From NCBI GenBank assembly GCA_035559535.1, contig DATMBG010000006.1, positions 97,369-161,368 of the forward strand: a DNA stretch of 64,000 nt. Reading direction: 5' to 3'. The translations under genes were made by a program, and so were the position numbers. Source of the stretch: Candidatus Limnocylindrales bacterium (lineage in GTDB: Bacteria > Moduliflexota > Moduliflexia > Moduliflexales > JAUQPW01). Each line of letters opens with the position of its first letter. Positions within the stretch are counted from its first letter, which is position 1. Below the pieces are notes generated by a model. That model did no database searches and was not told the DNA's origin. It saw nothing but the letters and a program-made list of their open reading frames with translations. This document shows, in pieces, positions 6,842 through 16,076 of the stretch.

Positions 6842-9145
6842 ATGACAAAATCTTTAGTGATTGTAGAATCTCCTGCGAAAGCAAAAACCATCAGTAAGTT
6901 TTTAGGTCCTCAATATACCGTTAAAGCATCTGTTGGGCATGTTAAAGACCTCCCGGAGAAAGAACTGGGGGTTGATATTGAGAATAATTTTAAACCTAAA
7001 TACGTGGTTATCAAGGGTAAGAAAAAAATTTTATCTGAAATCAAAGAGGCTGCCAAGAAAGCAGACGCGATTTATTTAGCTCCGGACCCGGACCGGGAAG
7101 GAGAGGCTATTTCCTGGCATATTGCCCAGGAGCTTAAAGACAAGCAAGATCACATCTACCGGGTTATGTTTAACGAGATTACCCGGCGAACGGTTCTGGA
7201 ATCCATGAAGAATCCAGGTCGGATTGATCTCAATAAAGTAGATGCCCAGCAGGCCCGAAGGATTTTGGACCGCCTGGTGGGATATAAAATTAGTCCCCTC
7301 CTCTGGAAGAAAGTTCGTAAAGGGCTTAGTGCAGGGCGGGTTCAATCGGTAGCGTTGCGGTTGATTTGTGAACGGGAGCGGGAAATTCAAAATTTTGTCC
7401 CGGAGGAATACTGGTCCATTACAGCTCATTTAAGAGGTGAGTTTCCGCCGGATTTCGAAGCCAGACTCTTTAAATCGGGCAATGAGAAAATCAAAATAGA
7501 GAATGAACAACAAGCCCGATCTATCTTGGAAGATCTGGAGGGGGCTTCTTATAAGGTAGACAAAATTGACAAAAAAGAACGAAAGCGGAATCCAACTCCC
7601 CCGTTTACGACCAGTACTCTTCAACAGGAAGCTGCAAGGAAACTAAAATTCTCTGCGAAGAAGACCATGATGATTGCCCAGAATCTCTATGAAGGCCTTG
7701 AAATCGGTCAGGAAGGTGCAGTGGGTCTGATTACCTATATGCGAACAGACTCTACTCGGGTATCGGAGGAAGCCCAGGCAGAAGCTCGCCAATACATTTT
7801 AGAAAAGTATGGAAAGGACTATGTTCCCGAAGTACCCCATAAATACAAAACCCAAAAAGCGGCCCAGGAAGCCCATGAAGCTATCCGCCCCACTTCGGTT
7901 TATCGGGTTCCGGCATCCTTAAAAAATTACCTGACGGAGGATCAGTACAAACTCTATGAGCTAATCTGGAACCGATTTATTGCCAGTCAGATGGAATCGG
8001 CCCTCTTAGAAGTAACAACGGTAGATATCCTGGCCGGTAAGTATCTCTTTCGGGCAACCGGGTCTGTGATAAAGTTTTTGGGGTTTATGAAAATTTATGT
8101 GGAAGGCAAAGATGATATCCAGCAAGGAATCAATGAGGATGAAGGAGATTTGGATTCAGATCAGGATAAAATTCTACCTCCACTTCGAGTAGGTGAAGTC
8201 CTGACCCTCCTGAAGCTGGTTCCCAAACAGCATTTTACCGAGCCTCCACCCCGGTACTCCGAAGCCAGCCTGGTCAAGGAGTTGGAAGCTCAGGGGATTG
8301 GGCGTCCCAGTACCTATGCAACGATTTTGAGTACAATCCAGCAGCGGGATTACACGCGAAAGGAAAAGGGAAAGTTTGTTCCCACCGAGTTAGGTATGCT
8401 GGTAGTGGACCTTCTTCTGGAAAATTTCCCTCACCTTTTTAATGTAAAATTTACTGCGGAAATGGAAGATCAGTTGGATAAGATCGAAGAGGGGAGAGCT
8501 AACTGGGTTCAATCTTTGGAAGAGTTTTACCGATCCTTTAATCAAGAGTTGCAGAAGGCCTTTGTAGAAATGCGAGATGTTAAAAAAGAGATGGAGGAAG
8601 TAACCGAAGAGATCTGCGAGAAATGTGGTCAGCCTATGGTAATCAAGTGGGGCCGTTATGGGAAGTTTATGGCCTGTTCCGGTTTTCCTAAATGTCGAAA
8701 CACCCGAAAAATCCCGCAAACTGAAGATGGTCAGGTCAAAACTCAAACCGAAGTGGTTACCGATGAAAAGTGTGAAAAGTGCGGTAATTCCTTAGTTGTT
8801 AGGGAAGGGAAGTTTGGAAGATTTCTTGCCTGCTCTACTTATCCCAGGTGTCAGTTTACAAAACCTTTCAGTACTGGAATTTCCTGTCCAGAAGAAGGGT
8901 GTAATGGGACGCTGGTAGAGCGGCGGGGACGAAATGGGAGAACTTTTTATAGTTGTAGTAATTATCCAAACTGCAAATACTCCCTGGCCTATAAACCTGT
9001 TGCAGAGCCTTGTCCAAAGTGTCAGGCTCCTTTTTTGATTGAAAAATGGGATAAAGATCGTGAGACTTCTATTATTCAATGCCAGCATAAAGGATGTGAT
9101 TTTCAAAAGCAGGAGTCGGAGGCCAGAAACCCGGAGTTAGAGTAA
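6842..9145 (+). CDS. topA: DNA topoisomerase I (type IA)
   Basis: Relaxes negative supercoils. At 767 aa it has the full bacterial layout. The N-terminal TOPRIM domain shows VIVESPAKAKTI and the DPDREGE acidic triad. The active-site tyrosine is in the GLITYMRTDSTR motif, and GIGRPSTYATI follows. The C-terminal tail has four zinc-ribbon-like repeats: CEKCGQ..CSGFPKC, CEKCGN..CSTYPRC, CPEEGCN..CSNYPNC and a last CPKC..C..C. The start ATG has only a weak ribosome-binding site (GGAA), which fits leader control. The next gene starts 92 bp downstream. Confidence 0.97.
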   Translation: MTKSLVIVESPAKAKTISKFLGPQYTVKASVGHVKDLPEKELGVDIENNFKPKYVVIKGKKKILSEIKEAAKKADAIYLAPDPDREGEAISWHIAQELKDKQDHIYRVMFNEITRRTVLESMKNPGRIDLNKVDAQQARRILDRLVGYKISPLLWKKVRKGLSAGRVQSVALRLICEREREIQNFVPEEYWSITAHLRGEFPPDFEARLFKSGNEKIKIENEQQARSILEDLEGASYKVDKIDKKERKRNPTPPFTTSTLQQEAARKLKFSAKKTMMIAQNLYEGLEIGQEGAVGLITYMRTDSTRVSEEAQAEARQYILEKYGKDYVPEVPHKYKTQKAAQEAHEAIRPTSVYRVPASLKNYLTEDQYKLYELIWNRFIASQMESALLEVTTVDILAGKYLFRATGSVIKFLGFMKIYVEGKDDIQQGINEDEGDLDSDQDKILPPLRVGEVLTLLKLVPKQHFTEPPPRYSEASLVKELEAQGIGRPSTYATILSTIQQRDYTRKEKGKFVPTELGMLVVDLLLENFPHLFNVKFTAEMEDQLDKIEEGRANWVQSLEEFYRSFNQELQKAFVEMRDVKKEMEEVTEEICEKCGQPMVIKWGRYGKFMACSGFPKCRNTRKIPQTEDGQVKTQTEVVTDEKCEKCGNSLVVREGKFGRFLACSTYPRCQFTKPFSTGISCPEEGCNGTLVERRGRNGRTFYSCSNYPNCKYSLAYKPVAEPCPKCQAPFLIEKWDKDRETSIIQCQHKGCDFQKQESEARNPELE

Positions 9146-9237
9146 AAGCGGAATCAAATTTAGAAATCGGTATTCGAAAGAAAATCCAGATCCTATCGGA
9201 AATTTTTGTATTCTGACTTCTAATTCCTGAATATCCA

Positions 9238-10008
9238 ATGACCATCATTATAGATGGATATAACTTTATCGGTCGGTCTCGAAAATTAAGGATCGAAGAT
9301 CCCCACTGTCGAGAAAAGCTCTTTCGAAAATTGACCGATTATTGCAGACTTCGAAAGAAGGATGTTATTGTTGTCTTCGATGGGGCTTGTCTGGGACCCG
9401 GGGTGGATAAAAAACGGACCTACGGAAGGATTACGATCCTGTATTCTTCAGGAGGGCTTAGTGCCGATGAAGAGATTGTAAGACTAATCCGTGCCGACAA
9501 ACAAAAAAAGCAATTGCTGGTAGTCACTTCGGATCATGAGGTTCAAAACTATGCAAAATCCATGGGGACCCAGGTGACTAAATCGGAAGAATTTGAGCGG
9601 GATATCGAGAGAGTTTTTGCTCAAAATCGCGGCCGGGAAGAGAGAAACCGCCGCCTTTCCAACAAAGAGGTCCAAAAGTGGCTGGAAATCTTTAGTCAAT
9701 CTCCCTCAGATGAGGGAGAAGTTGACTTCCCTTCGGGAGAGGATGTAAAATCTTTTCCTGAGGAAAGTCCTCCAAAAAGAGAAGCCACGGCAATGCAAGG
9801 GAGTAGTATAGATGAATCGGCGTCCCCATTTCAGAAGAAACTTCCCAGTGTAGCTAGAAAAAACAAAGGAGTTCTCCAAGAAGAAAGGATTCAAAAGCTA
9901 AAAAAGATAAAGAAAAAAATGCCCGAGAAACAAACCCTGGATCGGGTTCATGTTCATCTTTCTGAGTTAGAAATTCAAGAATGGCTGAAAATCTTCAAGG
10001 AAAAATAG
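9238..10008 (+). CDS. NYN-domain nuclease-like protein (YacP family)
   Basis: A 256-aa protein. Residues 1-130 are a YacP-type NYN/PIN-like domain with IIIDGYNFIG at the start, VVFDGA in the middle and VVTSDHEVQNYAKSMG, matching the acidic metal-binding sites of this RNase-like fold. The C-terminal half is low-complexity and charged. It is bracketed by two copies of a short helix motif, LSNKEVQKWLEIF (about residue 140) and LSELEIQEWLKIF (extreme C-terminus). The gene overlaps xerC by 28 bp, so the two are translationally coupled. RNA-processing activity is inferred from the fold. Confidence 0.82.
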   Translation: MTIIIDGYNFIGRSRKLRIEDPHCREKLFRKLTDYCRLRKKDVIVVFDGACLGPGVDKKRTYGRITILYSSGGLSADEEIVRLIRADKQKKQLLVVTSDHEVQNYAKSMGTQVTKSEEFERDIERVFAQNRGREERNRRLSNKEVQKWLEIFSQSPSDEGEVDFPSGEDVKSFPEESPPKREATAMQGSSIDESASPFQKKLPSVARKNKGVLQEERIQKLKKIKKKMPEKQTLDRVHVHLSELEIQEWLKIFKEK

Positions 10009-10991
10009 AAACTTATTTAGATAAATTCCTGGGATATCTGCAGATAGAAAAGAATTTATCCCAACGAACAATTGAAAGTTATCGAACCGACCTGCTTCAG
10101 TTCGAGAAGTTTCTCCAAGATACCCGGTTTGGTATAAAAGAGCACTCCCCAGAAGGTTTGATAGATTGGACAAGGATAGATAAAACCGTTATCCGGGCTT
10201 TCCTGGGCCATTTACATGAAAAAGGTCGGGCTAAGACTTCGATAGCCAGGAAATTAGCTGCCATTCGTTCCTTTTTAAAATATTTGAATCGGGAGGGTAT
10301 TTTGACTCTGAACCCGGCTTCCTTTGTAACCAGTCCCAAGCTTCCCCAAAGAATACCCTCCTTTCTATCTGTTTCCGAGGTATCCACCCTGCTGCAGTCT
10401 GTAGATCCCCAGGTAAATCCTGAAAATTCAAGTTCTCAAACTTCAAAGAGAATAGGCTTCTCAGCCCCTCATCTCCTTAGCTTAAGGGATCATGCCATCT
10501 TAGAGGTTTTATATGCTACGGGGATAAGGGTTGGAGAGCTGGTTAATCTGAAGATTAATCAGGTTAACTTTGAGGAAAAAACAATCCGGGTACGAGGTAA
10601 AGGAAAAAAAGAGCGGATGGTTTTATTGGGAACACCTGCTGTGGCAGCTTTGAAGGCTTATTTGCTCGAAAGAGAACGGTTGGAATCTCTGTTAAGAACT
10701 GAGAGAAATGAAAATCCACCTCTTTTTGTCGACTATAAAGGGGATCCTCTAACAGACCGAAGTATACGGCGTATTGTAGAGAAGTGCGTGCGAAAGAGCT
10801 TACTTTCTAAGCAGATTTCTCCCCATTCCCTTCGTCACACGTTTGCAACTCATCTGTTAGACTCTGGAGCCGATTTACGTGCTATTCAAGAATTACTGGG
10901 TCATGAGAGTCTGTCCACGACTCAAAAGTATACCCATGTAAGTATAAATAAACTGATGGAGGTCTATGAAAAAGCGCACCCGAAAGCGTAA
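9981..10991 (+). CDS. xerC: Tyrosine recombinase XerC/XerD
   Basis: Site-specific recombinase that resolves chromosome dimers at dif. It is 336 aa: an N-terminal SAM-like core-binding domain (YLDKFLGYLQIEKNLSQRT) and a catalytic domain. Catalytic residues are seen: Arg in ATGIRVGEL, Lys in VRGKGKKER, HSLRH at 282-286, His308 in LLGHES and nucleophile Tyr317 in QKYTH. The position before hslV-hslU is the common xerC-clpQ-clpY arrangement, which favours XerC. It overlaps the end of the NYN gene. Confidence 0.92.
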   Translation: MAENLQGKIETYLDKFLGYLQIEKNLSQRTIESYRTDLLQFEKFLQDTRFGIKEHSPEGLIDWTRIDKTVIRAFLGHLHEKGRAKTSIARKLAAIRSFLKYLNREGILTLNPASFVTSPKLPQRIPSFLSVSEVSTLLQSVDPQVNPENSSSQTSKRIGFSAPHLLSLRDHAILEVLYATGIRVGELVNLKINQVNFEEKTIRVRGKGKKERMVLLGTPAVAALKAYLLERERLESLLRTERNENPPLFVDYKGDPLTDRSIRRIVEKCVRKSLLSKQISPHSLRHTFATHLLDSGADLRAIQELLGHESLSTTQKYTHVSINKLMEVYEKAHPKA

Positions 10992-10996
10992 ATAGT

Positions 10997-11148
10997 CCTT
11001 TGTTGGTTGTCTGTTGCTTTGTAAGGCTAGAATGACCTGTTCCCTGATTCCTATAAACCGACAACCTGAAATCTATCCGGAGAAGGGTCAATGAGCAGTT
11101 TAATAAATAAAAGAAACAACGGACAACGGACAACGGACAACGGACAAG
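10997..11148. repeat. ACAACGG heptamer repeat and its inverted partner
   Basis: Four tandem ACAACGG units (11116-11143) end a few bases before the hslV start. An opposite-sense stretch rich in TTGTTG/GTTGTC (10997-11021) follows the xerC stop, so the xerC-hslV spacer can fold on itself. A related pair lies at 27975-28063. Confidence 0.65.
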
Positions 11149-11150
11149 AA

Positions 11151-11678
11151 ATGTTTCATTCTACAACAATTTTATCTGTTCGGCACAAAGGCCGTGTTGC
11201 TATGGCTGGAGATGGACAAGTTACCTTTGGGGATACAATTATGAAGCATAATGCTCGAAAAGTCAGGCGGATGTACCATGATAAAATTATAGCGGGCTTT
11301 GCGGGTGCCGCTGCAGACGCTTTTGCCCTTTTTTCCAGATTTGAAAATAAAGTAGAAGAATATCGGGGTAACTTATACAGAGCCTCGGTAGAGCTGGCTA
11401 AGGACTGGAGAACAGATAGAATTCTTCGAAGGTTAGAAGCTCTACTGGCTGTGGCAGATCGGGATTATTCTTTGATTATCTCGGGAACAGGAGACATTAT
11501 CGAACCCGATGATGGCATTATCGGTATAGGTTCTGGGGGTTCTTATGCGCTGGCGGCAGCCAAAGCTTTGGTCCATCATACCGATTTGAGTGCGAGGGAA
11601 ATTGTTGAGGAGGCCATGAAAATCGCTTCCTCTATTTGTGTTTATACCAACGATAAAATTATCGTTGAAGAACTTTAA
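11151..11678 (+). CDS. hslV: ATP-dependent protease subunit HslV
   Basis: Threonine peptidase core of the HslUV protease. I start at the ATG at 11151 (175 aa), which gives [11 protein letters not shown]: the short propeptide is removed to expose the catalytic Thr of TTIL. The frame is open 20 codons further upstream, but that part is encoded by the tandem heptamer repeat and is not family sequence. Conserved [14 protein letters not shown] and the [14 protein letters not shown] segment are present. It is followed by hslU after a spacer that carries another inverted repeat. Confidence 0.95.
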   Translation: MFHSTTILSVRHKGRVAMAGDGQVTFGDTIMKHNARKVRRMYHDKIIAGFAGAAADAFALFSRFENKVEEYRGNLYRASVELAKDWRTDRILRRLEALLAVADRDYSLIISGTGDIIEPDDGIIGIGSGGSYALAAAKALVHHTDLSAREIVEEAMKIASSICVYTNDKIIVEEL

Positions 11679-11708
11679 ACTTTATTAGAAATAAGTTTTT
11701 ATAACTAC

Positions 11709-11805
11709 TCTCCCACAAAGACACAAAGGCCCAAAGATTCAAAAAGAAAAATAGAAAAATCTAACCCTTTGTGTTTCTCCATGTCTTCATGTCTTTGTGG
11801 GGAGA
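11709..11805. repeat. Inverted repeat, CCCACAAAGACAC family, between hslV and hslU
   Basis: The left arm TCTCCCACAAAGACACAAAG is matched by a right arm ending ATGTCTTTGTGGGGAGA. The arms are imperfect, and the right arm repeats the word ATGTCTT. It fills the hslV-hslU spacer, which supports the internal hslU start. Confidence 0.65.
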
Positions 11806-11827
11806 TGGTTTATTTCTGAATCAGAGA

Positions 11828-13219
11828 ATGATTATAAAAGACCAGGATAATTCCTTAGAGAAAACCGAAAGCCTGATGGATACTCTAACTCCTCGACAAA
11901 TTGTTTCCGAGTTAGATAAATACATCGTTGGTCAAGTCGATGCCAAACGTGCAGTGGCTATTGCCTTGCGAAATCGCTGGCGACGACAAAAACTAAGTCC
12001 TGAATTGCGAGATGAAGTGGCTCCTAAAAATATTATCATGATTGGACCCACCGGAGTGGGTAAGACAGAGATCGCCAGGCGGTTGGCTAAACTGGCTCAG
12101 TCTCCCTTCCTCAAGGTAGAGGCTTCTAAATTTACCGAAGTGGGTTATGTAGGTCGGGATGTGGAGTCGATGATTCGGGACTTGACCGAATTGGCAGTCA
12201 ATATGGTCAAGGCAGAAAAACAGGAGGAGGTTAAGGAAAAAGCCAGAGTCCTTGCCGAAGAGAGACTCTTAGATCTTTTGTTCCCGTCTTCTAAACCTTC
12301 TGAAGAAACCTCCGCAGTTTCCCCAGAGGACTCTCGAAGCAGTACCCGGGAAAAGATTAGAAAGCTCCTTGCCAGTGGACAATTTGATGACCGATTGGTA
12401 GAAATAGAGGTACGAGATCGAACCCTTCCCATCGTGGAGATTTTTTCCAATGCTGGTATCGAAGAAATGGATATTAATATCAAGGATATGCTTCCACCCG
12501 GGCTTTTTCCGACACGAACTAAAAAACGAAAAGTAAAAGTATCAGAAGCCAGGAAGATCTTGGAGCAAGAGGAAGCCCAGAAATTGATAGATATGGATGA
12601 AGTGACCCGGCTTGCTATTCAGAGAACCGAACAAACCGGTATTGTCTTTATAGACGAAATAGATAAGATCGCAGGCCGAGAGAATTATGGGGGACCGGAT
12701 GTATCCCGGGAAGGAGTCCAACGAGATATCTTACCCATCGTGGAAGGATCTACAGTTAATACGAAATATGGTATGGTAAGAACCGATCACATTTTATTTA
12801 TTGCCGCCGGGGCTTTCCATGTCTCAAAACCTTCGGATCTTATTCCGGAATTACAAGGGCGATTCCCTATTCGGGTTGAGTTAGAACCGCTGACAGAAAA
12901 TGACTTTATCCGAATCTTAACGGAACCTCAAAATGCTCTGATTAAACAATATACCGCTTTATTGGAAACCGAAGGAGTCCGGCTGGAGTTCACCGAAGAT
13001 GCTATCAAGGAAATTGCATCGGTCGCGGCTATCGTGAATGAGAGAACCGAAAACATAGGAGCCAGAAGGTTGCATACGGTGATGGAGAAACTTTTGGACG
13101 AAATCTCCTTCAATGCTCCTGAACTAAAAGAGAAAACAGTCGTTATCGATGCAGAATATGTCAGGACCCGATTGAAAGATATTGTAGAGGATCAAAACCT
13201 GAGTCGATATATTCTGTAA
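11828..13219 (+). CDS. hslU: HslU ATPase subunit of HslUV protease
   Basis: AAA+ unfoldase partner of HslV. Walker A is GPTGVGKT and Walker B is IVFIDEIDK. The pore loop [14 protein letters not shown], the I-domain insert and the C-terminal tail LSRYIL that docks into HslV are all seen. I start at the ATG at 11828 (463 aa). The frame opens at 11771, but that part is the inverted repeat. Another ATG at 11876 ([20 protein letters not shown]) also fits the family's usual start and cannot be excluded. It is the last gene of the xerC-hslV-hslU run. Confidence 0.95.
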   Translation: MIIKDQDNSLEKTESLMDTLTPRQIVSELDKYIVGQVDAKRAVAIALRNRWRRQKLSPELRDEVAPKNIIMIGPTGVGKTEIARRLAKLAQSPFLKVEASKFTEVGYVGRDVESMIRDLTELAVNMVKAEKQEEVKEKARVLAEERLLDLLFPSSKPSEETSAVSPEDSRSSTREKIRKLLASGQFDDRLVEIEVRDRTLPIVEIFSNAGIEEMDINIKDMLPPGLFPTRTKKRKVKVSEARKILEQEEAQKLIDMDEVTRLAIQRTEQTGIVFIDEIDKIAGRENYGGPDVSREGVQRDILPIVEGSTVNTKYGMVRTDHILFIAAGAFHVSKPSDLIPELQGRFPIRVELEPLTENDFIRILTEPQNALIKQYTALLETEGVRLEFTEDAIKEIASVAAIVNERTENIGARRLHTVMEKLLDEISFNAPELKEKTVVIDAEYVRTRLKDIVEDQNLSRYIL

Positions 13220-13229
13220 ATAACTGAAC

Positions 13230-13296
13230 AACCCGGAGGAGCAGGGATAAAAAAATAGTCTCTGTGTCCTCTGGGGTTTCTGCCTCCCGGTTTTTA
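13230..13296 (+). terminator. Possible hslU terminator / inverted repeat
   Basis: AACCCGGAGG (13230-13239) pairs with CCTCCCGGTT (13283-13292) with one mismatch, followed by TTT. The loop is long and holds word-like text (CTCTGTGTCCTCTGGGG), so it may be one of the dispersed repeats acting as a terminator between convergent genes. Confidence 0.4.
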
Positions 13297-14031
13297 TATA
13301 CCCCTACTCAGCCGTTCAATCAAGAATACCGGTAGATTTACTTTTCTCATTTTCTGCTGAGTGGTTTGAATATCATAGGGAACCCGTCGAACTTCCACTC
13401 TTTTCTTATCCAGATCATAAATTGCATAGGCTGCTGAAGGATTACGATCTCGAGGTTGACCCACACTCCCCACATTTATGATGTAACGGAAGCCATTCCG
13501 GATCTGAAGGGTAAAAGCATCTTTTCTTTCCTCTATTAAACGATTCTTATCATCGAGGGCGTAGTAAACGGGAATATGCGAATGACCGATAAAAGAGATA
13601 GATTCGGTCATATCTTTTAGATGATAAATTGCATCGGCGGGAGTAGAAATATAATCCCAGTTTAAAGGATTTTTGGGAGTAGCGTGAACGAAAAGAATAT
13701 GGTTTTCCCTCACAGAAATCTGGTAAGTCTCTAATATTTTCCTGTTCTGATCAGATAAAACATCTTGGGTCCAGAGTATCGCATAGGCTGCATAGGGATT
13801 AAAATACTCGAGATCGGTTAAGCCGAGGAGGGCATGATCATGATTTCCCATGATGGTGAAGTTCGTCCGTTCTGCAATAAACTCCACACATTCATTAGGG
13901 TTCGGTCCATATCCCACAACATCTCCAAGACAGACAATCTTATCCGAAGGAGAGACTTTTCCTATCTCTTTAAAGACCGCCTGTAAAGCCTCTAAATTAC
14001 TATGAATATCCGAGACGATAATGTATCTCAC
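13294..14031 (-). CDS. Metallophosphoesterase (calcineurin-like)
   Basis: A 245-aa calcineurin-like phosphoesterase. The dinuclear metal motifs are in order: SDIHSN, LGDVVGYG, MGNHDHALLG, LFVHATP and GHSHIP. It belongs to the YfcE/DR1281-like group of small cytosolic phosphodiesterases; the substrate is unknown. It ends convergently with hslU and lies 43 bp downstream of nusB on the same strand, so it is probably the last gene of the rib-nus operon. Confidence 0.88.
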   Translation of the reverse strand: MRYIIVSDIHSNLEALQAVFKEIGKVSPSDKIVCLGDVVGYGPNPNECVEFIAERTNFTIMGNHDHALLGLTDLEYFNPYAAYAILWTQDVLSDQNRKILETYQISVRENHILFVHATPKNPLNWDYISTPADAIYHLKDMTESISFIGHSHIPVYYALDDKNRLIEERKDAFTLQIRNGFRYIINVGSVGQPRDRNPSAAYAIYDLDKKRVEVRRVPYDIQTTQQKMRKVNLPVFLIERLSRGI

Positions 14032-14074
14032 GGCTATCCTTCAGGAAACCCCTTCTCTGAGAAACCTGGATTGC

Positions 14075-14557
14075 TTAATCTGGATTCTTTGAGGTTTTAG
14101 ATAGGTCCCTGACTCCAGGGCCTGGAGGGGATGGAATATTTTCCGATTTTTTCTTGACCATTGTATGATGAATTTTATCTAAGATACCGTTAATAAAGGC
14201 ACTGGATTTATCGGTGCTATATTTTTTCGCAATATCCAGAGCCTCGTTAATGGTGACTTTGGGAGGAATTTCGTCTTCATAAAGCAATTCATAAATCGCA
14301 AAACGAAGTATATTTCTATCCACAGTTGCCATCCGATCCAGGGTCCAGTTGGTAACATTTTGTATGATAAGTTTATCGATCTCCTCTTTATGTTCCATGA
14401 CCCCCCTGACCAGGCGACTCGCAAATGCCTGAATCTCAGGAGAATACCTGGTTAAGAACCAGAATTCTGTAAGGGTTTTATCTACCTCCCTAGGTAAAAT
14501 ATCCAGTCCGTATAATATTTTCAGAGCAACCTCACGGGCCTGTCTTCGTACACCCAT
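14075..14557 (-). CDS. nusB: Transcription antitermination factor NusB
   Basis: Small all-helical RNA-binding antitermination factor that acts with NusE/S10 at boxA. It is 160 aa. Typical stretches are RRQAREVALKILYGLD, NWTLDRMATVDRNILRFAIYEL and TINEALDIAKKYSTDKSSAFINGILDKI. It sits directly after ribH, the standard arrangement. The C-terminal 20 residues (KSENIPSPPGPGVRDLSK) are an unusual tail. Confidence 0.95.
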   Translation of the reverse strand: MGVRRQAREVALKILYGLDILPREVDKTLTEFWFLTRYSPEIQAFASRLVRGVMEHKEEIDKLIIQNVTNWTLDRMATVDRNILRFAIYELLYEDEIPPKVTINEALDIAKKYSTDKSSAFINGILDKIHHTMVKKKSENIPSPPGPGVRDLSKTSKNPD

Positions 14558-14578
14558 ACTTCTTTTGTTTTAGAAATC

Positions 14579-15064
14579 CTAGGGAGTTCTCGAACTAAAC
14601 TCCATTTCTTTAAGTAAATTAACCATCTCAATAGCTGAAAGGGCTGCATCCCATCCCTTATTTCCCACTTTGGTTCCAGCCCTCTCTATGGCCTGTTCGA
14701 TGTTATCGGTTGTCAAAACTCCGTAAATTACAGGAAGACCTGACTCTAGAGATGCAATAGCGATGCCTTTTGTAACTTCCGAGGCAATATATTCAAAATG
14801 GGGTGTTGCCCCTCGAATGACAGCACCTAAACAAATAACCGCATCAAAGCGACCACTCTGAGCCATTTTTTTAGCAATAAGCGGTATCTCAAAAGCCCCC
14901 GGCGTTTTGGCAATGGTGATATCCTGCTCATCGGCTCCATTTCGATAAAGAGCATCTAAGGCTCCCTCCAATAAACGCTGGGTAATAAAGTCGTTGAATC
15001 GACTCACAACAATTCCAAACCGAAAACCCTCAGCCGATAATTTACCTTCCAGTATTTTAGGCAT
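14579..15064 (-). CDS. ribH: 6,7-dimethyl-8-ribityllumazine synthase
   Basis: Penultimate step of riboflavin synthesis; forms the icosahedral lumazine synthase shell. At 161 aa it shows [40 protein letters not shown] with the catalytic His, [10 protein letters not shown] and the [13 protein letters not shown] [17 protein letters not shown]. It is 21 bp upstream of nusB. The spacer before it, where ribBA normally lies, holds a repeat instead. Confidence 0.96.
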   Translation of the reverse strand: MPKILEGKLSAEGFRFGIVVSRFNDFITQRLLEGALDALYRNGADEQDITIAKTPGAFEIPLIAKKMAQSGRFDAVICLGAVIRGATPHFEYIASEVTKGIAIASLESGLPVIYGVLTTDNIEQAIERAGTKVGNKGWDAALSAIEMVNLLKEMEFSSRTP

Positions 15065-15361
15065 AATTCCTCGTGGAGCAGTAAACAGTGGGTAGTACTT
15101 TGTTTACCCAGTTTTATTTAACTTTTAAGTGGCCCTCACCCCCGACCTCTCTCCCACAAGGGGAGAGAGGAGTTAGGACATGGGCAATTTCCAGGTTCCC
15201 TCTTCCCAATGCGGGAAGAGGACTAGAAAAACTACCTCTGAAAACTCTTGTTTTTCCCGACCCTGTTCCGGATCAAGGGGAATAGAACGCGTTCTCAAGG
15301 AATCCTGAAGATCACTCCAACTTATTTACCACTCCCTACCTGATAGCCTACCACCTACCGC
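15065..15361. repeat. Spacer between ribE and ribH with repeat family A
   Basis: Copy A of the dispersed element. The flank TTGTTTACCCAG..TTTAACTTTTAAGTGGCC (15100-15133) leads into CCCTCACCCCCGACC. A hairpin CTCTCTCCC/GGGAGAGAG follows at about 15147-15170, and a second hairpin CCTCTTCCC/GGGAAGAGG at about 15200-15222. There is no gene. This is the usual site of ribBA in ribD-ribE-ribBA-ribH operons. Confidence 0.65.
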
Positions 15362-16021
15362 TTACGGCCCACCGTCTAAAAACCCATGTTCGACCAGGAA
15401 AGCCAGATCTATGGAACGCTGCTTAGATTCCGGCCGACCTTGAAGAAGTTTCTCCACATAACGTCCTAAGATATCTGTTTCCAGATTAACCGTATCCCCT
15501 ACTTTTTTAAAACCCAAGGTTGTTTTGGCCGCAGTAAAGGGTACAATAGCAACCGAAAAACCATTCGAAGAGGTCTGAATAACAGTTAAACTAATTCCAT
15601 CTACTGCTATTGAGCCCTTCGGTACTATATAACATAGTAATTCTTCAGGAGCTGAAATAGTGAGAAAAATAGTATTTTCCTTAACTTGTTTACTTAAAAT
15701 TTGACCTGTTCCATCTACATGCCCTAAAACCAGATGCCCACCCAGCCGATCTGTTAACTTAAGAGATCTCTCCAGATTAACCGGGTCGCCACTTCTCAGG
15801 TCCTTTAAATTAGAAACCCGCAAGGTTTCCAGAGAGATATCCGCGCAGAAAGTAGACGAAGTAATCTCTGTGACGGTCAGACAAACCCCATTGACCGAGA
15901 TACTATCCCCTAATTTCATATCTTCGAGGACCGTTTTAGCCCCAACCTTCAATATATAACTATTTCCTCGAGAAATAATTTCTCGAATGGTACCTATCTC
16001 TTCAATAATGCCGGTAAACAT
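15362..16021 (-). CDS. ribE: Riboflavin synthase, alpha subunit
   Basis: Dismutates two lumazines to riboflavin. It is 219 aa from the ATG at 16021, giving the family start MFTGIIEEIG. The frame runs 23 codons further upstream into ribD, but that is not family sequence. Two lumazine-binding repeats are seen, each with a VNGVCLTV / VDGISLTV motif and a GH segment (LVLGHVDGTG). It follows ribD closely. Confidence 0.95.
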   Translation of the reverse strand: MFTGIIEEIGTIREIISRGNSYILKVGAKTVLEDMKLGDSISVNGVCLTVTEITSSTFCADISLETLRVSNLKDLRSGDPVNLERSLKLTDRLGGHLVLGHVDGTGQILSKQVKENTIFLTISAPEELLCYIVPKGSIAVDGISLTVIQTSSNGFSVAIVPFTAAKTTLGFKKVGDTVNLETDILGRYVEKLLQGRPESKQRSIDLAFLVEHGFLDGGP

Positions 16022-16076
16022 AATTATCTCTGAAGTAAAAATGTGGGTAAAGATCCGTCTACCTGGGGTTAGGTTA

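Noticed and set aside
11116..11143. CRISPR-like or coding reading of the ACAACGG array
   Set aside because: Units are 7 nt, contiguous and without spacers; as coding sequence they would only add a non-family N-terminus to HslV.
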